From assembly GCF_003850565.1 (NCBI RefSeq), contig NZ_CP027706.1, positions 1,178,001 to 1,242,000 of the forward strand: a stretch of 64,000 nucleotides of DNA. The letters are read 5' to 3'. Shown here in pieces: positions 9,078-18,800 of this stretch. Each line of letters opens with the position of its first letter. The stretch's first letter is position 1. The position numbers and the translations under genes were made by a program. The notes beneath the pieces were generated by a model. It ran no database searches. It saw only the letters and a list, made by a program, of their open reading frames with translations, and had not been told where the DNA came from. Origin of the DNA: Pseudomonas sessilinigenes. GTDB lineage: Bacteria; Pseudomonadota; Gammaproteobacteria; Pseudomonadales; Pseudomonadaceae.

Positions 9078-10880
9078 CTACTGGTTGTCCGGCTGGATCA
9101 GCGCGAGCAAGGTCCAGCCTGGTGCTGGCTTGAGGCTGCTTTCGGGTGTCAGTACATGGACCCAGCCCCCGGTATCGCGGGCAAACAGCAAGGTGGCGCG
9201 GTCGCCATGCAGCGTTTGGTAGTCCTCCCAGCCGAAGGCTTCCGTCAGGTGGGTGCTATAGAGCTCCGCGCCCTGGCCCAGCAAGCTGGCCAGCTTGGTG
9301 TAGGTCAGGGCTTCGCTCCCCAGCAATTGGCCGCGATGTTCATGACTGGCGCGGTGCTTGTCGGAGCGCCGGCTTTCCTGGCTATTGGCCAGGGCATGCA
9401 GGCGTTGATGGCCGAAGTCATGGCGAAAACGCATGGCGGCCAGGGTGTTCAGCTCCCCTGATGGCGATAGCGCCAGTAGATGCCCAAGCCCTACCAGGTC
9501 CAGATGGGCATCGGCGTGTTGCGAGGCCGGGTTGCCGAAGTAGGTGGGCAGCCCCTCCATGCGTGCCGCGCGGATATTTTCCCAGCTGGAATCCGTCAGC
9601 AGTACCCGGCTGCCCAGTTGTTGCAGGGCCTTGGCGATGATTCGTGCCGGGCCATTGGCTCCGACGATCAGGAAGCCACTGGGCGCTGGTTCGGCCACTT
9701 TCAGCAGGCGTGCCAGGGGGCGTGCGGTTGCGCTTTGCAGAACCACGGTGCCAATGATCACGGCGAAGGTCAGGGGCACCAGCAGCAGGGCGCCTTGATG
9801 CCCGGCCTCATCCAGGCGAATGGCGAAGATCGCCGAGACCGCGGCCGCGACAATGCCCCTTGGGGCGATCCAGGCCAGCAGGGCTCGTTCGCGCCAGTTC
9901 AGGTTCGAGCCGGCGGTGGAGAGCATCACGTTCAATGGTCGGGCGATGAACTGGATCACCAGCAACAGGATCAGCACCAGCGGGCCGAGGGCGATCAGTG
10001 CCTTGAGGTCCAGGCGGGCCGCCAGCAGGATGAACAGTCCGGAAATCAGCAGCACGCTGAGGTTTTCCTTGAAGTGCAGGATATGCCGGACGTCCACGCC
10101 CTTCATGTTGGCCAGCCACATGCCCATCAAGGTTACCGCCAGCAGTCCCGATTCATGCATGACCCGGTTGGAGGCGATGAAAATCCCCAGCACACCCGCC
10201 AGGGTCGCCAGGTTGTGCAGGTACTCGGGCAGCCACTGGCGGCGCATGATCTGGCCCAGGACCCAGCCGCCAGCGATACCGAACAGGCTGCCGCACAGGA
10301 TCACCCCGCCGAAGGTCATCAAGCTGTGGCTCAGGCCTGCGCCCTCGGCACTGGCGATGATGAAGCTATAGACCACCACCGCCAGCAGGGCGCCGATGGG
10401 GTCGATGACGATGCCTTCCCAGCGCAGGATATTGGCCACGGAGGCCTTGGGACGTACGACCCGCAGCATGGGGACGATCACCGTCGGCCCGGTAACCAGG
10501 GTCAGGGTGCCGAACAGCAGCGCCAGCATCCAGTCGAAACCCAGTAGCCAGTGGGTGGCCAGGGTAATGACCGCCCAGGTAGACAGTGCGCCGAGAGTGA
10601 CCAGGCGGTGCACTACGCTACCGATCTCGCGCCACTCGGAGAGGTGCAGGGTCAGGCTGCCCTCGAACAGGATCAGTGCCACCGCCAGGGAAACCAGGGG
10701 CATCAGCAGCGGGCCGAACATCTCCTGGGGATCGAGCCAGCCCAGCACAGGTCCGGCAAGAATGCCGCTGAGCAACAGGAACAGGATGGCTGGCAACTTC
10801 AGTCGCCAGGCCAGCCATTGGCAGCCCAGTGCGGCAGCACCAATGCCGCCAAAGGCCAGCAGAATCTGTTGTTCGTTCAT
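9078..10880 (-). CDS. Sodium (cation):proton antiporter with C-terminal nucleotide-binding domain
   Basis: A 600-residue inner-membrane protein. Residues about 1-390 form ~12 helices of the CPA exchanger fold, with conserved VALILFEGSLTL, TGPTVIVPML and EGIVIDPIGALLAV (the ion-site aspartate region). From about 400 there is a Rossmann-like RCK/TrkA-N-type segment (FLIVGANGPARIIAKALQQL), then a long cytoplasmic tail. It probably exchanges Na+ or K+ for H+ under nucleotide or pH control. It converges on the thioesterase gene with only 4 bases between stops and is divergent from xerD. Confidence 0.88.
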   Translation of the reverse strand: MNEQQILLAFGGIGAAALGCQWLAWRLKLPAILFLLLSGILAGPVLGWLDPQEMFGPLLMPLVSLAVALILFEGSLTLHLSEWREIGSVVHRLVTLGALSTWAVITLATHWLLGFDWMLALLFGTLTLVTGPTVIVPMLRVVRPKASVANILRWEGIVIDPIGALLAVVVYSFIIASAEGAGLSHSLMTFGGVILCGSLFGIAGGWVLGQIMRRQWLPEYLHNLATLAGVLGIFIASNRVMHESGLLAVTLMGMWLANMKGVDVRHILHFKENLSVLLISGLFILLAARLDLKALIALGPLVLILLLVIQFIARPLNVMLSTAGSNLNWRERALLAWIAPRGIVAAAVSAIFAIRLDEAGHQGALLLVPLTFAVIIGTVVLQSATARPLARLLKVAEPAPSGFLIVGANGPARIIAKALQQLGSRVLLTDSSWENIRAARMEGLPTYFGNPASQHADAHLDLVGLGHLLALSPSGELNTLAAMRFRHDFGHQRLHALANSQESRRSDKHRASHEHRGQLLGSEALTYTKLASLLGQGAELYSTHLTEAFGWEDYQTLHGDRATLLFARDTGGWVHVLTPESSLKPAPGWTLLALIQPDNQ

Positions 10881-10986
10881 TGATGCACCCTGTTCCTTGA
10901 AATGGCTGGCTATGAAAGACTAGCGACCCTCCACGCAGTTCACTATTTTTTTGCGCAGCCTTCCAAGCTGTGCTTTTCGAGTCTTT

Positions 10987-11883
10987 ATGCCGGCCATCGA
11001 CCATCCCCTTATCGACCGTTTTCTCGATGCCTTGTGGCTGGAGAAGGGCCTTGCTGAAAACACCCGGGATGCCTATCGCAGTGACCTGGCGCTGTTCAAC
11101 GGCTGGTTGCAGGAGCAGGGGGTGGAGTTGCCGCGCGCCGGTCGCGAACTGATCCTCGATCACCTGGCCTGGCGCGTCGAGCAGGCCTACAAGCCGCGCT
11201 CCACCGCCCGCTTCCTCTCTGGGGTACGCGGTTTCTATCGCTACCTGCTGCGCGAGAAACTGATCGACGTCGACCCGACCCTGCAGGTGGATATGCCGCA
11301 GCTGGGGCGCCCGCTGCCCAAGTCGCTGTCGGAAGCGGATGTCGAGGCCTTGCTGGCAGCGCCCGACCTGGGCGAAGCCATCGGCCAGCGCGATCGGGCC
11401 ATGCTGGAAGTGCTCTACGCCTGTGGCCTGCGGGTTACCGAGCTGGTCAGCCTGACCCTGGAACAGGTCAATCTGCGCCAGGGCGTGCTGCGGGTCATGG
11501 GCAAGGGCAGCAAGGAGCGCCTGGTGCCCATGGGCGAGGAAGCCATTACCTGGGTCGAGCGTTATCTGCGCGGGGCTCGTTCCGAGCTGCTGGGTGGGCG
11601 TCCCAGCGACGTGCTGTTTCCCAGCCTGCGGGGCGAGCAGATGACCCGGCAGACCTTCTGGCACCGGATCAAGCACCAGGCCAAGGTCGCCGGCATCGGC
11701 AAGACCCTGTCGCCGCACACCTTGCGTCATGCCTTTGCCACCCATCTGCTCAATCATGGTGCAGACCTGCGGGTGGTGCAGATGCTACTGGGCCATAGTG
11801 ACCTGTCCACGACCCAGATCTATACCCATGTGGCCCGTGCGCGCCTGCAGGACTTGCACGCCAAGCACCATCCACGGGGCTGA
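10987..11883 (+). CDS. xerD: Site-specific tyrosine recombinase XerD
   Basis: XerD, with XerC, resolves chromosome dimers at dif. The 298-residue protein has the usual length, an N-terminal SAM-like core-binding domain and the catalytic set R149 (CGLRVTEL), Lys in GKGSKERLVP, HTLRHAFATH (H and R), GHSDLSTTQ (H) and the nucleophile Y279 in TQIYTHV. The start at 10987 (MPAIDHPLID) is chosen by family length over an upstream ATG at 10951. The xerD-dsbC-hom-thrC order is typical of Pseudomonas. Confidence 0.97.
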   Translation: MPAIDHPLIDRFLDALWLEKGLAENTRDAYRSDLALFNGWLQEQGVELPRAGRELILDHLAWRVEQAYKPRSTARFLSGVRGFYRYLLREKLIDVDPTLQVDMPQLGRPLPKSLSEADVEALLAAPDLGEAIGQRDRAMLEVLYACGLRVTELVSLTLEQVNLRQGVLRVMGKGSKERLVPMGEEAITWVERYLRGARSELLGGRPSDVLFPSLRGEQMTRQTFWHRIKHQAKVAGIGKTLSPHTLRHAFATHLLNHGADLRVVQMLLGHSDLSTTQIYTHVARARLQDLHAKHHPRG

Positions 11884-12027
11884 TCGGGGCTTGCTTGCTT
11901 TGCATCGCCCGTAGTCGGTGCAGGCAAACAGATGTGGTAGGCTTTGCCGGTTCGCCAAACGGGCGCTGGCGAGTCGTTGCTGCAGCGACCGCTCCCATTG
12001 CCCATTTGCCCGCCTTCAGGAGTTCCC

Positions 12028-12759
12028 ATGCGCTTGACCCAGATTTTTGCCGCCGCTTCCCTGGCGTTGCTCAGCACTTTCGCCATGGCCGATGACAGTG
12101 CCGAGAAAGCCATTCGCAAGAGCCTCGAGACCCTGCAGCTCGAGGTCCCGGTGGAGAGCATCACCGCCAGTCCTCTTTCCGGGCTGTATGAAGTCAAGCT
12201 CAAGGGCAGCCGGGTACTGTACGCCAGCGCCGACGGCCAGTTCGTGGTCCAGGGCTATCTGTTCCAGCTCAAGGACGGCAAGCCGGTCAACCTCACGGAA
12301 AAAACCGAGCGCCTGGGTATTTCCAAGTTGATCAATGGCATTCCAGTCGCTGAAACTGTGGTCTATCCGGCCGTTGGCGAGACCAAGACCCATATCACCG
12401 TATTCACCGACACCACCTGCCCGTACTGCCACAAGCTGCACGCCGAGATCCCGGCGTTGAACAAGCTGGGCGTCGAGGTGCGCTATGTCGCATTCCCGCG
12501 TCAGGGCCTGGGCTCGCCGGGCGACGAGCAGTTGCAGGCAGTATGGTGTTCGGCGGACAAGAAAGCCGCCATGGACAAGATGGTCGATGGCAAGGAAATC
12601 AAGGCCGCCAAGTGCGCCAACCCGGTTTCCAAGCAATTCGCCCTGGGCCAGTCGATCGGTGTCAATGGCACGCCAGCCATCGTCCTGGCCGACGGTCAGG
12701 TAATTCCGGGCTATCAGCCTGCACCGCAGATCGCCAAACTGGCACTGGGTGCGAAATAA
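12028..12759 (+). CDS. dsbC: Periplasmic protein disulfide isomerase DsbC
   Basis: DsbC repairs wrong disulfide bonds in the periplasm as a V-shaped dimer kept reduced by DsbD. The 243-residue precursor has a signal peptide (MRLTQIFAAASLALLSTFAMA), an N-terminal dimerisation domain and a thioredoxin domain with the active site C131-P-Y-C134 in DTTCPYCHKLH; the cis-Pro loop is in NGTPAIVL. The start has an AGGAG ribosome-binding site 5-6 bases upstream. Confidence 0.96.
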   Translation: MRLTQIFAAASLALLSTFAMADDSAEKAIRKSLETLQLEVPVESITASPLSGLYEVKLKGSRVLYASADGQFVVQGYLFQLKDGKPVNLTEKTERLGISKLINGIPVAETVVYPAVGETKTHITVFTDTTCPYCHKLHAEIPALNKLGVEVRYVAFPRQGLGSPGDEQLQAVWCSADKKAAMDKMVDGKEIKAAKCANPVSKQFALGQSIGVNGTPAIVLADGQVIPGYQPAPQIAKLALGAK

Positions 12760-12854
12760 TCCTGCATCGTCACGCTAGCCTTTGACGATCATGGCCCGTC
12801 GGTTGCAGCCGGCGGGTCATTAATAGAGAGCCGCGCTGTTTGCGGCTGATTTCC

Positions 12855-12880
12855 ACGGCCGGCCTAGAGTCGGCCGTTTT
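12855..12880 (+). terminator. Probable rho-independent terminator between dsbC and hom
   Basis: Stem ACGGCCG / CGGCCGT with a 9-base loop and a short TTTT run, 15 bases before the hom start. Another imperfect hairpin lies just upstream at about 12791-12820. Together they probably separate dsbC from hom transcription. Confidence 0.6.
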
Positions 12881-12894
12881 ATGGGGAGTTCAGA

Positions 12895-14199
12895 GTGAAT
12901 CCGGTCAAAGTAGGCATCTGTGGGCTGGGTACTGTCGGTGGCGGTACCCTAAACGTACTTCAGCGCAACGCCGAGGAGATTGCCCGTCGTGCCGGGCGTG
13001 GAATCGAAGTAGCGCAGATTGCTACCCGTACGCCAAAGCCTCAGTTCCAGACGACCGGTATTGCGATTACCAACGATGTCTTCGCCGTGGCCACCAACCC
13101 TGAGATCGATATCGTCATCGAGCTGGTGGGTGGCTACACCGTGGCTCGCGAGCTGGTGCTCAAGGCCATCGAGAACGGCAAGCATGTGGTCACCGCGAAC
13201 AAGGCGCTGATCGCCGTGCACGGTAACGAAATCTTCGCCAAGGCCCAGGAGAAGGGCGTGATCGTCGCCTTCGAAGCCGCGGTGGCCGGTGGCATCCCGG
13301 TGATCAAGGCGATCCGCGAAGGCCTCTCGGCCAACCGCATCAACTGGCTGGCGGGAATCATCAACGGCACCGGCAACTTCATCCTTTCGGAGATGCGCGA
13401 AAAGGGCCGGACCTTCGAAGACGTGCTGGCCGAGGCCCAGGCCCTGGGTTATGCCGAGGCCGACCCGACCTTCGACGTGGAAGGTATCGACGCTGCCCAC
13501 AAGCTGACGATCCTGGCCTCCATTGCCTTCGGTATCCCGTTGCAGTTCGACAAGGCCTACACCGAAGGCATCACCAAGCTGACCACGGCCGATGTGAACT
13601 ACGCCGAGGCCCTGGGTTATCGCATCAAGCACCTGGGCGTGGCTCGTCGTACCGAATCCGGCATCGAGTTGCGGGTGCATCCGACCCTGATCCCTGCCGA
13701 TCGCCTGATCGCCAACGTCAACGGCGTGATGAACGCGGTCATGGTCAATGGCGATGCCGCCGGTTCGACCCTGTTCTATGGTGCGGGCGCCGGCATGGAG
13801 CCCACCGCTTCCTCGGTGGTGGCCGACCTGGTGGACGTGGTCCGCGCCATGACCAGCGATTCGGAGAACCGCGTGCCGCACCTGGCCTTCCAGCCCGATT
13901 CGCTGTCCGACCATCCGATCCTGCCGATCGAGGCCAGCGAGAGCGCCTATTACCTGCGTATCCAGGCCAAGGATCATCCGGGCGTGCTGGCCCAGGTGGC
14001 GAGTATTCTTTCCGTACGCGGCATCAACATCGAGTCGATCATGCAGAAGGAAGTGGAAGAGCAGGATGGCCTGGTGCCGATGATCCTGCTGACCCACCGG
14101 GTCCTGGAGCGCCATATCAGCGATGCGATCACCGCGCTGGAGGCCCTGCAGGGCGTCGTCGGCCCAGTGGTGCGTATCCGCGTCGAACATCTCAATTAA
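12895..14199 (+). CDS. hom: Homoserine dehydrogenase, GTG start
   Basis: Reduces aspartate semialdehyde to homoserine with NAD(P)H on the route to threonine and methionine. The 434-residue protein has an N-terminal Rossmann fold (GICGLGTVGGGTL), the catalytic domain with AGIINGTGNFILSEM and DPTFDVEGIDAAHKL, and a C-terminal ACT domain (YYLRIQAKDHPGVLAQVASIL) for threonine feedback. The GTG start has GGGGAG 6-7 bases upstream. thrC follows about 100 bases downstream, beyond a repeat. Confidence 0.97.
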   Translation: MNPVKVGICGLGTVGGGTLNVLQRNAEEIARRAGRGIEVAQIATRTPKPQFQTTGIAITNDVFAVATNPEIDIVIELVGGYTVARELVLKAIENGKHVVTANKALIAVHGNEIFAKAQEKGVIVAFEAAVAGGIPVIKAIREGLSANRINWLAGIINGTGNFILSEMREKGRTFEDVLAEAQALGYAEADPTFDVEGIDAAHKLTILASIAFGIPLQFDKAYTEGITKLTTADVNYAEALGYRIKHLGVARRTESGIELRVHPTLIPADRLIANVNGVMNAVMVNGDAAGSTLFYGAGAGMEPTASSVVADLVDVVRAMTSDSENRVPHLAFQPDSLSDHPILPIEASESAYYLRIQAKDHPGVLAQVASILSVRGINIESIMQKEVEEQDGLVPMILLTHRVLERHISDAITALEALQGVVGPVVRIRVEHLN

Positions 14200-14202
14200 T
14201 GC

Positions 14203-14284
14203 AGCGGCAAGCTGCAAGTAGCCAGCGGCCAGTCAGAAGCGGATCTGCTTTGACTTGTCGCTTGTAGCTTGCAGCTTGCAGCTC
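14203..14284. repeat. Intergenic inverted repeat between hom and thrC
   Basis: Perfect 12-bp arms GCAAGCTGCAAG (14207-14218) and CTTGCAGCTTGC (14268-14279) extend imperfectly on both sides (AGCGGCAAGC.../...CTTGTCGCTTGTAGC). Elements of this AGCTGCAAGCT type are dispersed palindromes of fluorescent pseudomonads. In RNA it would form a long stem in the hom-thrC message. Confidence 0.75.
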
Positions 14285-14303
14285 AAACCGAAGGTTTGCT
14301 CTT

Positions 14304-15713
14304 ATGCGTTACATCAGCACCCGCGGCCAGGCACCGGCCCTGAATTTCGAAGATGTACTGCTGGCCGGTCTGGCCAGCGATGGCGGTCTCTATGTGCCGG
14401 AGAACCTGCCGCGTTTCACCCAGGAAGAAATCGCCTCTTGGGCTGGCTTGCCGTATCACGAGCTGGCGTTCCGGGTCATGCGCCCATTCGTCAGCGGCAG
14501 CATCGCCGATGCCGACTTCAAGAAGATCCTCGAGGAAACCTACGGCGTCTTCGCCCATGGCTCGGTGGCACCGCTGCGCCAGCTCAATGGCAACGAATGG
14601 GTGATGGAGCTGTTCCACGGCCCGACCCTGGCGTTCAAGGACTTCGCCCTGCAACTGCTGGGTCGCCTGCTGGATCACGTCCTGGAGAAGCGCGGCGAGC
14701 GCGTGGTGATCATCGGCGCCACTTCCGGCGATACCGGCTCGGCGGCCATCGAAGGCTGCAAGCGTTGCGATAACGTCGACATCTTCATCCTGCACCCGCA
14801 CAACCGGGTTTCGGAAGTGCAGCGTCGGCAGATGACCACCATCCTGGGCGAGAACATCCACAACATCGCCATCGAAGGCAACTTCGACGACTGCCAGGAG
14901 ATGGTCAAGGCCAGCTTCGCCGACCAGGGCTTCCTCAAGGGCACTCGCCTGGTGGCGGTCAACTCCATCAACTGGGCGCGGATCATGGCCCAGATCGTCT
15001 ACTACTTCCATGCGGCCCTGCAGCTGGGTGGTCCGGCGCGTTCCGTGGCGTTCTCGGTGCCCACCGGCAACTTTGGCGATATCTTCGCCGGTTACCTGGC
15101 GCGCAACATGGGCCTGCCGATCAGCCAACTGATCGTGGCGACCAACCGCAACGACATCCTGCACCGCTTCATGAGCGGCAACCAGTACGTCAAGGAAACC
15201 CTGCACGCGACCCTGTCGCCGTCCATGGACATCATGGTTTCGTCGAACTTCGAGCGCCTGCTGTTCGACCTGCATGGTCGCAATGGCGCAGCTATCGCTG
15301 GCTTGATGGATAACTTCAAGCAGGGCGGCGGCTTCAGCGTCGACCAGGACCGCTGGACCGAAGCGCGCAAGCTGTTCGACTCCCTGGCGGTGAATGACGA
15401 GCAAACCTGCCAGACCATCGCCGAAGTCTTCGCCCAGACTGGCGAGGTGCTGGACCCGCACACCGCCATTGGCGTGCGGGCGGCCCGCGAGTGCCGTCGC
15501 AGCCTCGATACACCGATGGTCACCCTCGGTACGGCGCATCCGGTCAAGTTCCCGGATGCGGTAGAGAAGGCCGGCGTCGGCAAGGCCCTGGAGCTGCCAG
15601 CGCACCTGGCTGACCTGTTCCAGCGTGAAGAGCGTTGCACGGTCCTGGCCAACGACCTCAAAGCAGTGCAGGCTTTTGTCAGCCAGCACGGCAATCGCGG
15701 CAAGCCACTCTGA
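14304..15713 (+). CDS. thrC: Threonine synthase
   Basis: PLP enzyme that converts O-phosphohomoserine to threonine. The 469-residue protein is of the long class. The PLP lysine is K112 in GPTLAFKDFALQ, the phosphate-binding loop is IGATSGDTGSAAIEG, and VPTGNFGDIFAGY is conserved. It starts MRYISTRGQAPAL. With hom it completes the threonine branch. A terminator follows 22 bases after its stop. Confidence 0.97.
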   Translation: MRYISTRGQAPALNFEDVLLAGLASDGGLYVPENLPRFTQEEIASWAGLPYHELAFRVMRPFVSGSIADADFKKILEETYGVFAHGSVAPLRQLNGNEWVMELFHGPTLAFKDFALQLLGRLLDHVLEKRGERVVIIGATSGDTGSAAIEGCKRCDNVDIFILHPHNRVSEVQRRQMTTILGENIHNIAIEGNFDDCQEMVKASFADQGFLKGTRLVAVNSINWARIMAQIVYYFHAALQLGGPARSVAFSVPTGNFGDIFAGYLARNMGLPISQLIVATNRNDILHRFMSGNQYVKETLHATLSPSMDIMVSSNFERLLFDLHGRNGAAIAGLMDNFKQGGGFSVDQDRWTEARKLFDSLAVNDEQTCQTIAEVFAQTGEVLDPHTAIGVRAARECRRSLDTPMVTLGTAHPVKFPDAVEKAGVGKALELPAHLADLFQREERCTVLANDLKAVQAFVSQHGNRGKPL

Positions 15714-15735
15714 TCTACCGGTCTTGCCGATCACG

Positions 15736-15766
15736 AAGCCCGTCTCCTGACGGGCTTTGTTTTTTT
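15736..15766 (+). terminator. Rho-independent terminator after thrC
   Basis: Perfect 9-bp stem AAGCCCGTC / GACGGGCTT, TCCT loop, followed by TGTTTTTTT. It isolates hom-thrC from the sensor kinase gene. Confidence 0.9.
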
Positions 15767-15801
15767 GCGCACCTGTTGCCCAGCACAGGCAGGGAGCCCG
15801 G

Positions 15802-18800
15802 ATGATGCCCCATCGAACCTCTCGCAGTCGCTTTGCACTGTCCTGGCTGCTCGTCGGCCTGCTGGCCTGGGCCATGCTCCACGCCTTGCCGGCCAGCGCA
15901 GCGAAGAGCCTGCCCTTCAAGCTGGTGCCGGCTTTCATCGACCTCGAGCCGCTGGACCTGAAGCCTGCCGAGCGCCAATGGCTGGCGGCGCACCCGACCC
16001 TGCGGGTAGGCATCGCCATCGACGACTACCAGCCCATCGATATCACCCGCGACCGCAACCGTTACCAGGGCATCAGCGCCGATTACCTGGGGCTGGTGGG
16101 CGAACGACTGGGGGTGAGCATGGAGGTGCTGGGGTTTTCCGAGCGGGAACAGGCGGTCGAGGCCCTGCGCAACGGCACCATCGATATCCTCACCAGCGCC
16201 AACGGTTATGAGCGCGGTGTGCCGGGGCTGCGTTTCACCAGTGACTACATGCCGGACAAGGCCGTGGTGGTCGTGCGCCGTGACGAGCTGGAGCCCGATG
16301 ACGACCTGGCCGGCAAGCGCTTGGTGCTGCTCGATGGCTATGCCAATGCCGCGCAGGTCCATGCGGCCTACCCGGACAGCCAGATCATGCTCTCGCCCAA
16401 CCTCTACAGCGGCCTGGAGGCTCTGAACCAGGGCGATACCGATGTCTTTATCGGCAACGAGATCATCGTCCGCGCCTACAAGGCCCTGCGACCCTACCTG
16501 GCGGTGCAGATCCATGAACAAAGCCGCTTGCCGCCCACTGGCTTCGCCTTCGCTACCCGTGATGACAACCCACGCCTGGCGCAATTGCTGGAAGAGGCGC
16601 TGCAGAGCATCGACGAATCGCTGCGCCGGGAAATCCAGGCGCGCTGGACCACGGGCCTGGGCACCAACTCCGGCGAGCGCATCGAGCTGAGCGCCGAGGA
16701 GCAGGCCTGGATTCTCCAGCATCCCCATGTCCTGGTGGCGTCCCAGTCCTATCCGCCCCATGTGTTCAAGGACAAGGAAGGACGCTGGGTCGGCCTGAAC
16801 ATCGACCTGCTCAACCGGATCGCGCGCATGACCGGGCTGCATTTCGTCCACAAGCAGAGCGCGTCCACCGCCCAGACCCTGGAGTTGCTGGAAAGCGGTC
16901 AGGCGCAGATGAACACCACCCTGACCGACAGCGAGGACCGGCGGCTGTTCCTGAACTTCTCCCACGCCTTCGGTGGCGCCTCCTGGGTGTTCGTCGTTCG
17001 TCCCGAGGATCGTCGCCTGGGCAGCCTCAAGCAGATGGCGGGCGAGGTGTTGGCGCTGCCGGCCCGGCATACCCTGGAAAGCTATATCCGGCGCAACTAT
17101 CCCGATATCCGCCTGCGCAGCGTGGCCAACTACGAGGAGGCTCGGGCCCTGGTCAAGAGCGGTGAAGCCCTGGCCACCATCCAGAACGAGATCCAGGTAC
17201 AAGCGCTGGACCTGGCCTATGAAGGGTTGCGGGCAGGGCGCAGCGTCGAGGGGACCTGGTCCGCCGACGAGTTCGCCGTGCGCAAGGACCAGCCTGAATT
17301 GCTGAGCATCCTGAACAAGGCCCTGGAGGCCCTGCCAGTGGCCGAGCTCAGTGCCACGCGCCTGAAGTGGCTGGGCTCGACCCCGGTGCCGATGCCCGTC
17401 TGGCAACGGGTGCCGGATTGGGTCTACTGGGCCATCTGTACAGCGCTGCTGTTCGGTCTGCTGTCGCTGGCCTGGAGCAGCCGGCTCAAGCGCCAGATCC
17501 AGCAGCGACTGGAGGCCGAGCAGCGCTTGAACGACCAGCTGGCCTTCAAGCGCGCGTTGCTCGACGGCATGCCCAACCCGGTTTTCGTCCGCGACCTGCA
17601 AGGGCGCCTGATCACTTGCAACAAGAGCTACGAACAGCAACTGGGCACTCGCCTGGAGCGGATCCAGGGGCGCCGTTTGATCGACCTGGACCTGCTGCCG
17701 GCAGACACCGCCCGCCAGCTGCATGACGAACTCATGCAACTGCTGGCCTCCGAGCAGTCGGTGTTCGCCGACCGGCAAGTGGAAACCCGCCACGGGCCGA
17801 TCCACGCCTACCAATGGACGGTGCCGTTCTACAGCGCCGAAGGGCAGTTACAGGGGCTTTTGGGCGGTTGGATCGATATCACCGAGCGCAAGCGCCTGGA
17901 GAACCAGCTGGTCCAGGCGCGCCAGGCCGCCGACCAGGCCAATGCGGCCAAGAGCGCCTTCCTCTCCACCATGAGCCATGAAATCCGCACGCCGATGACT
18001 GCGATCATCGGCCTGCTGGAGCTGGAGAAGGAACAGGCCAGGGTGCGCGGCGCGCCGTTCTCCGAAGCCCTGCGGGTGGCGTACCAGTCCGCCCAGGAGC
18101 TGATCAGCCTGATGGGCGACAGCCTCGACCTGGCCAAGATCGAGGCCGGCTACATGCAACTGGCGCCACAAGCCACGGCCCTCAAGCCGTTCTTCGAGAG
18201 CATTCGCCAGCTGTTCGACGCCACTGCGCGCAGCCGCGGTGTGCAGTTGCAACTGGTGTTCGACGAACAGGCCAGGGGTCGCTACCTGTTCGATCCGCTG
18301 CGCCTGCGCCAGGTCTTGCACAACCTATTGAGCAATGCCCTGAAGTTCACCAGCGAAGGCCAGGTGCGCATCCAGGTCGAGCGCCTGGAGGTGGACTGTG
18401 CTCTTGCCAGCCTGCGTATCAGCGTCGCGGATACCGGGCCGGGGATCAGTCCCGAGCAGCAGGAGAAGCTGTTCACGCCCTTCGTCCAGGCCGATGCCAC
18501 GACTTCCCAGGCCCATGGCGGCACCGGCCTGGGGCTGAGTATCTGCCGCCAGTTGGTCGAGCTGATGGGTGGGCGCATCGAGCTGCACAGCGCCCCGGGT
18601 GCCGGGACGGTAGTGACCATCGAACTGGCGCTGGAACAGCTGGACGAGGACTCCACAGCCTCGGCCACGGCGGCCGAGCGCCCGCCTAGTCGCAGCATCG
18701 AAGTGCTGGTGGTGGATGACCTGAGCGCCAACCGCATGGTCCTCAGCCAGCAGCTGATGTTCCTCGGGCATCGGGTGGTGGCCTGCGACAACGCCCGGGA

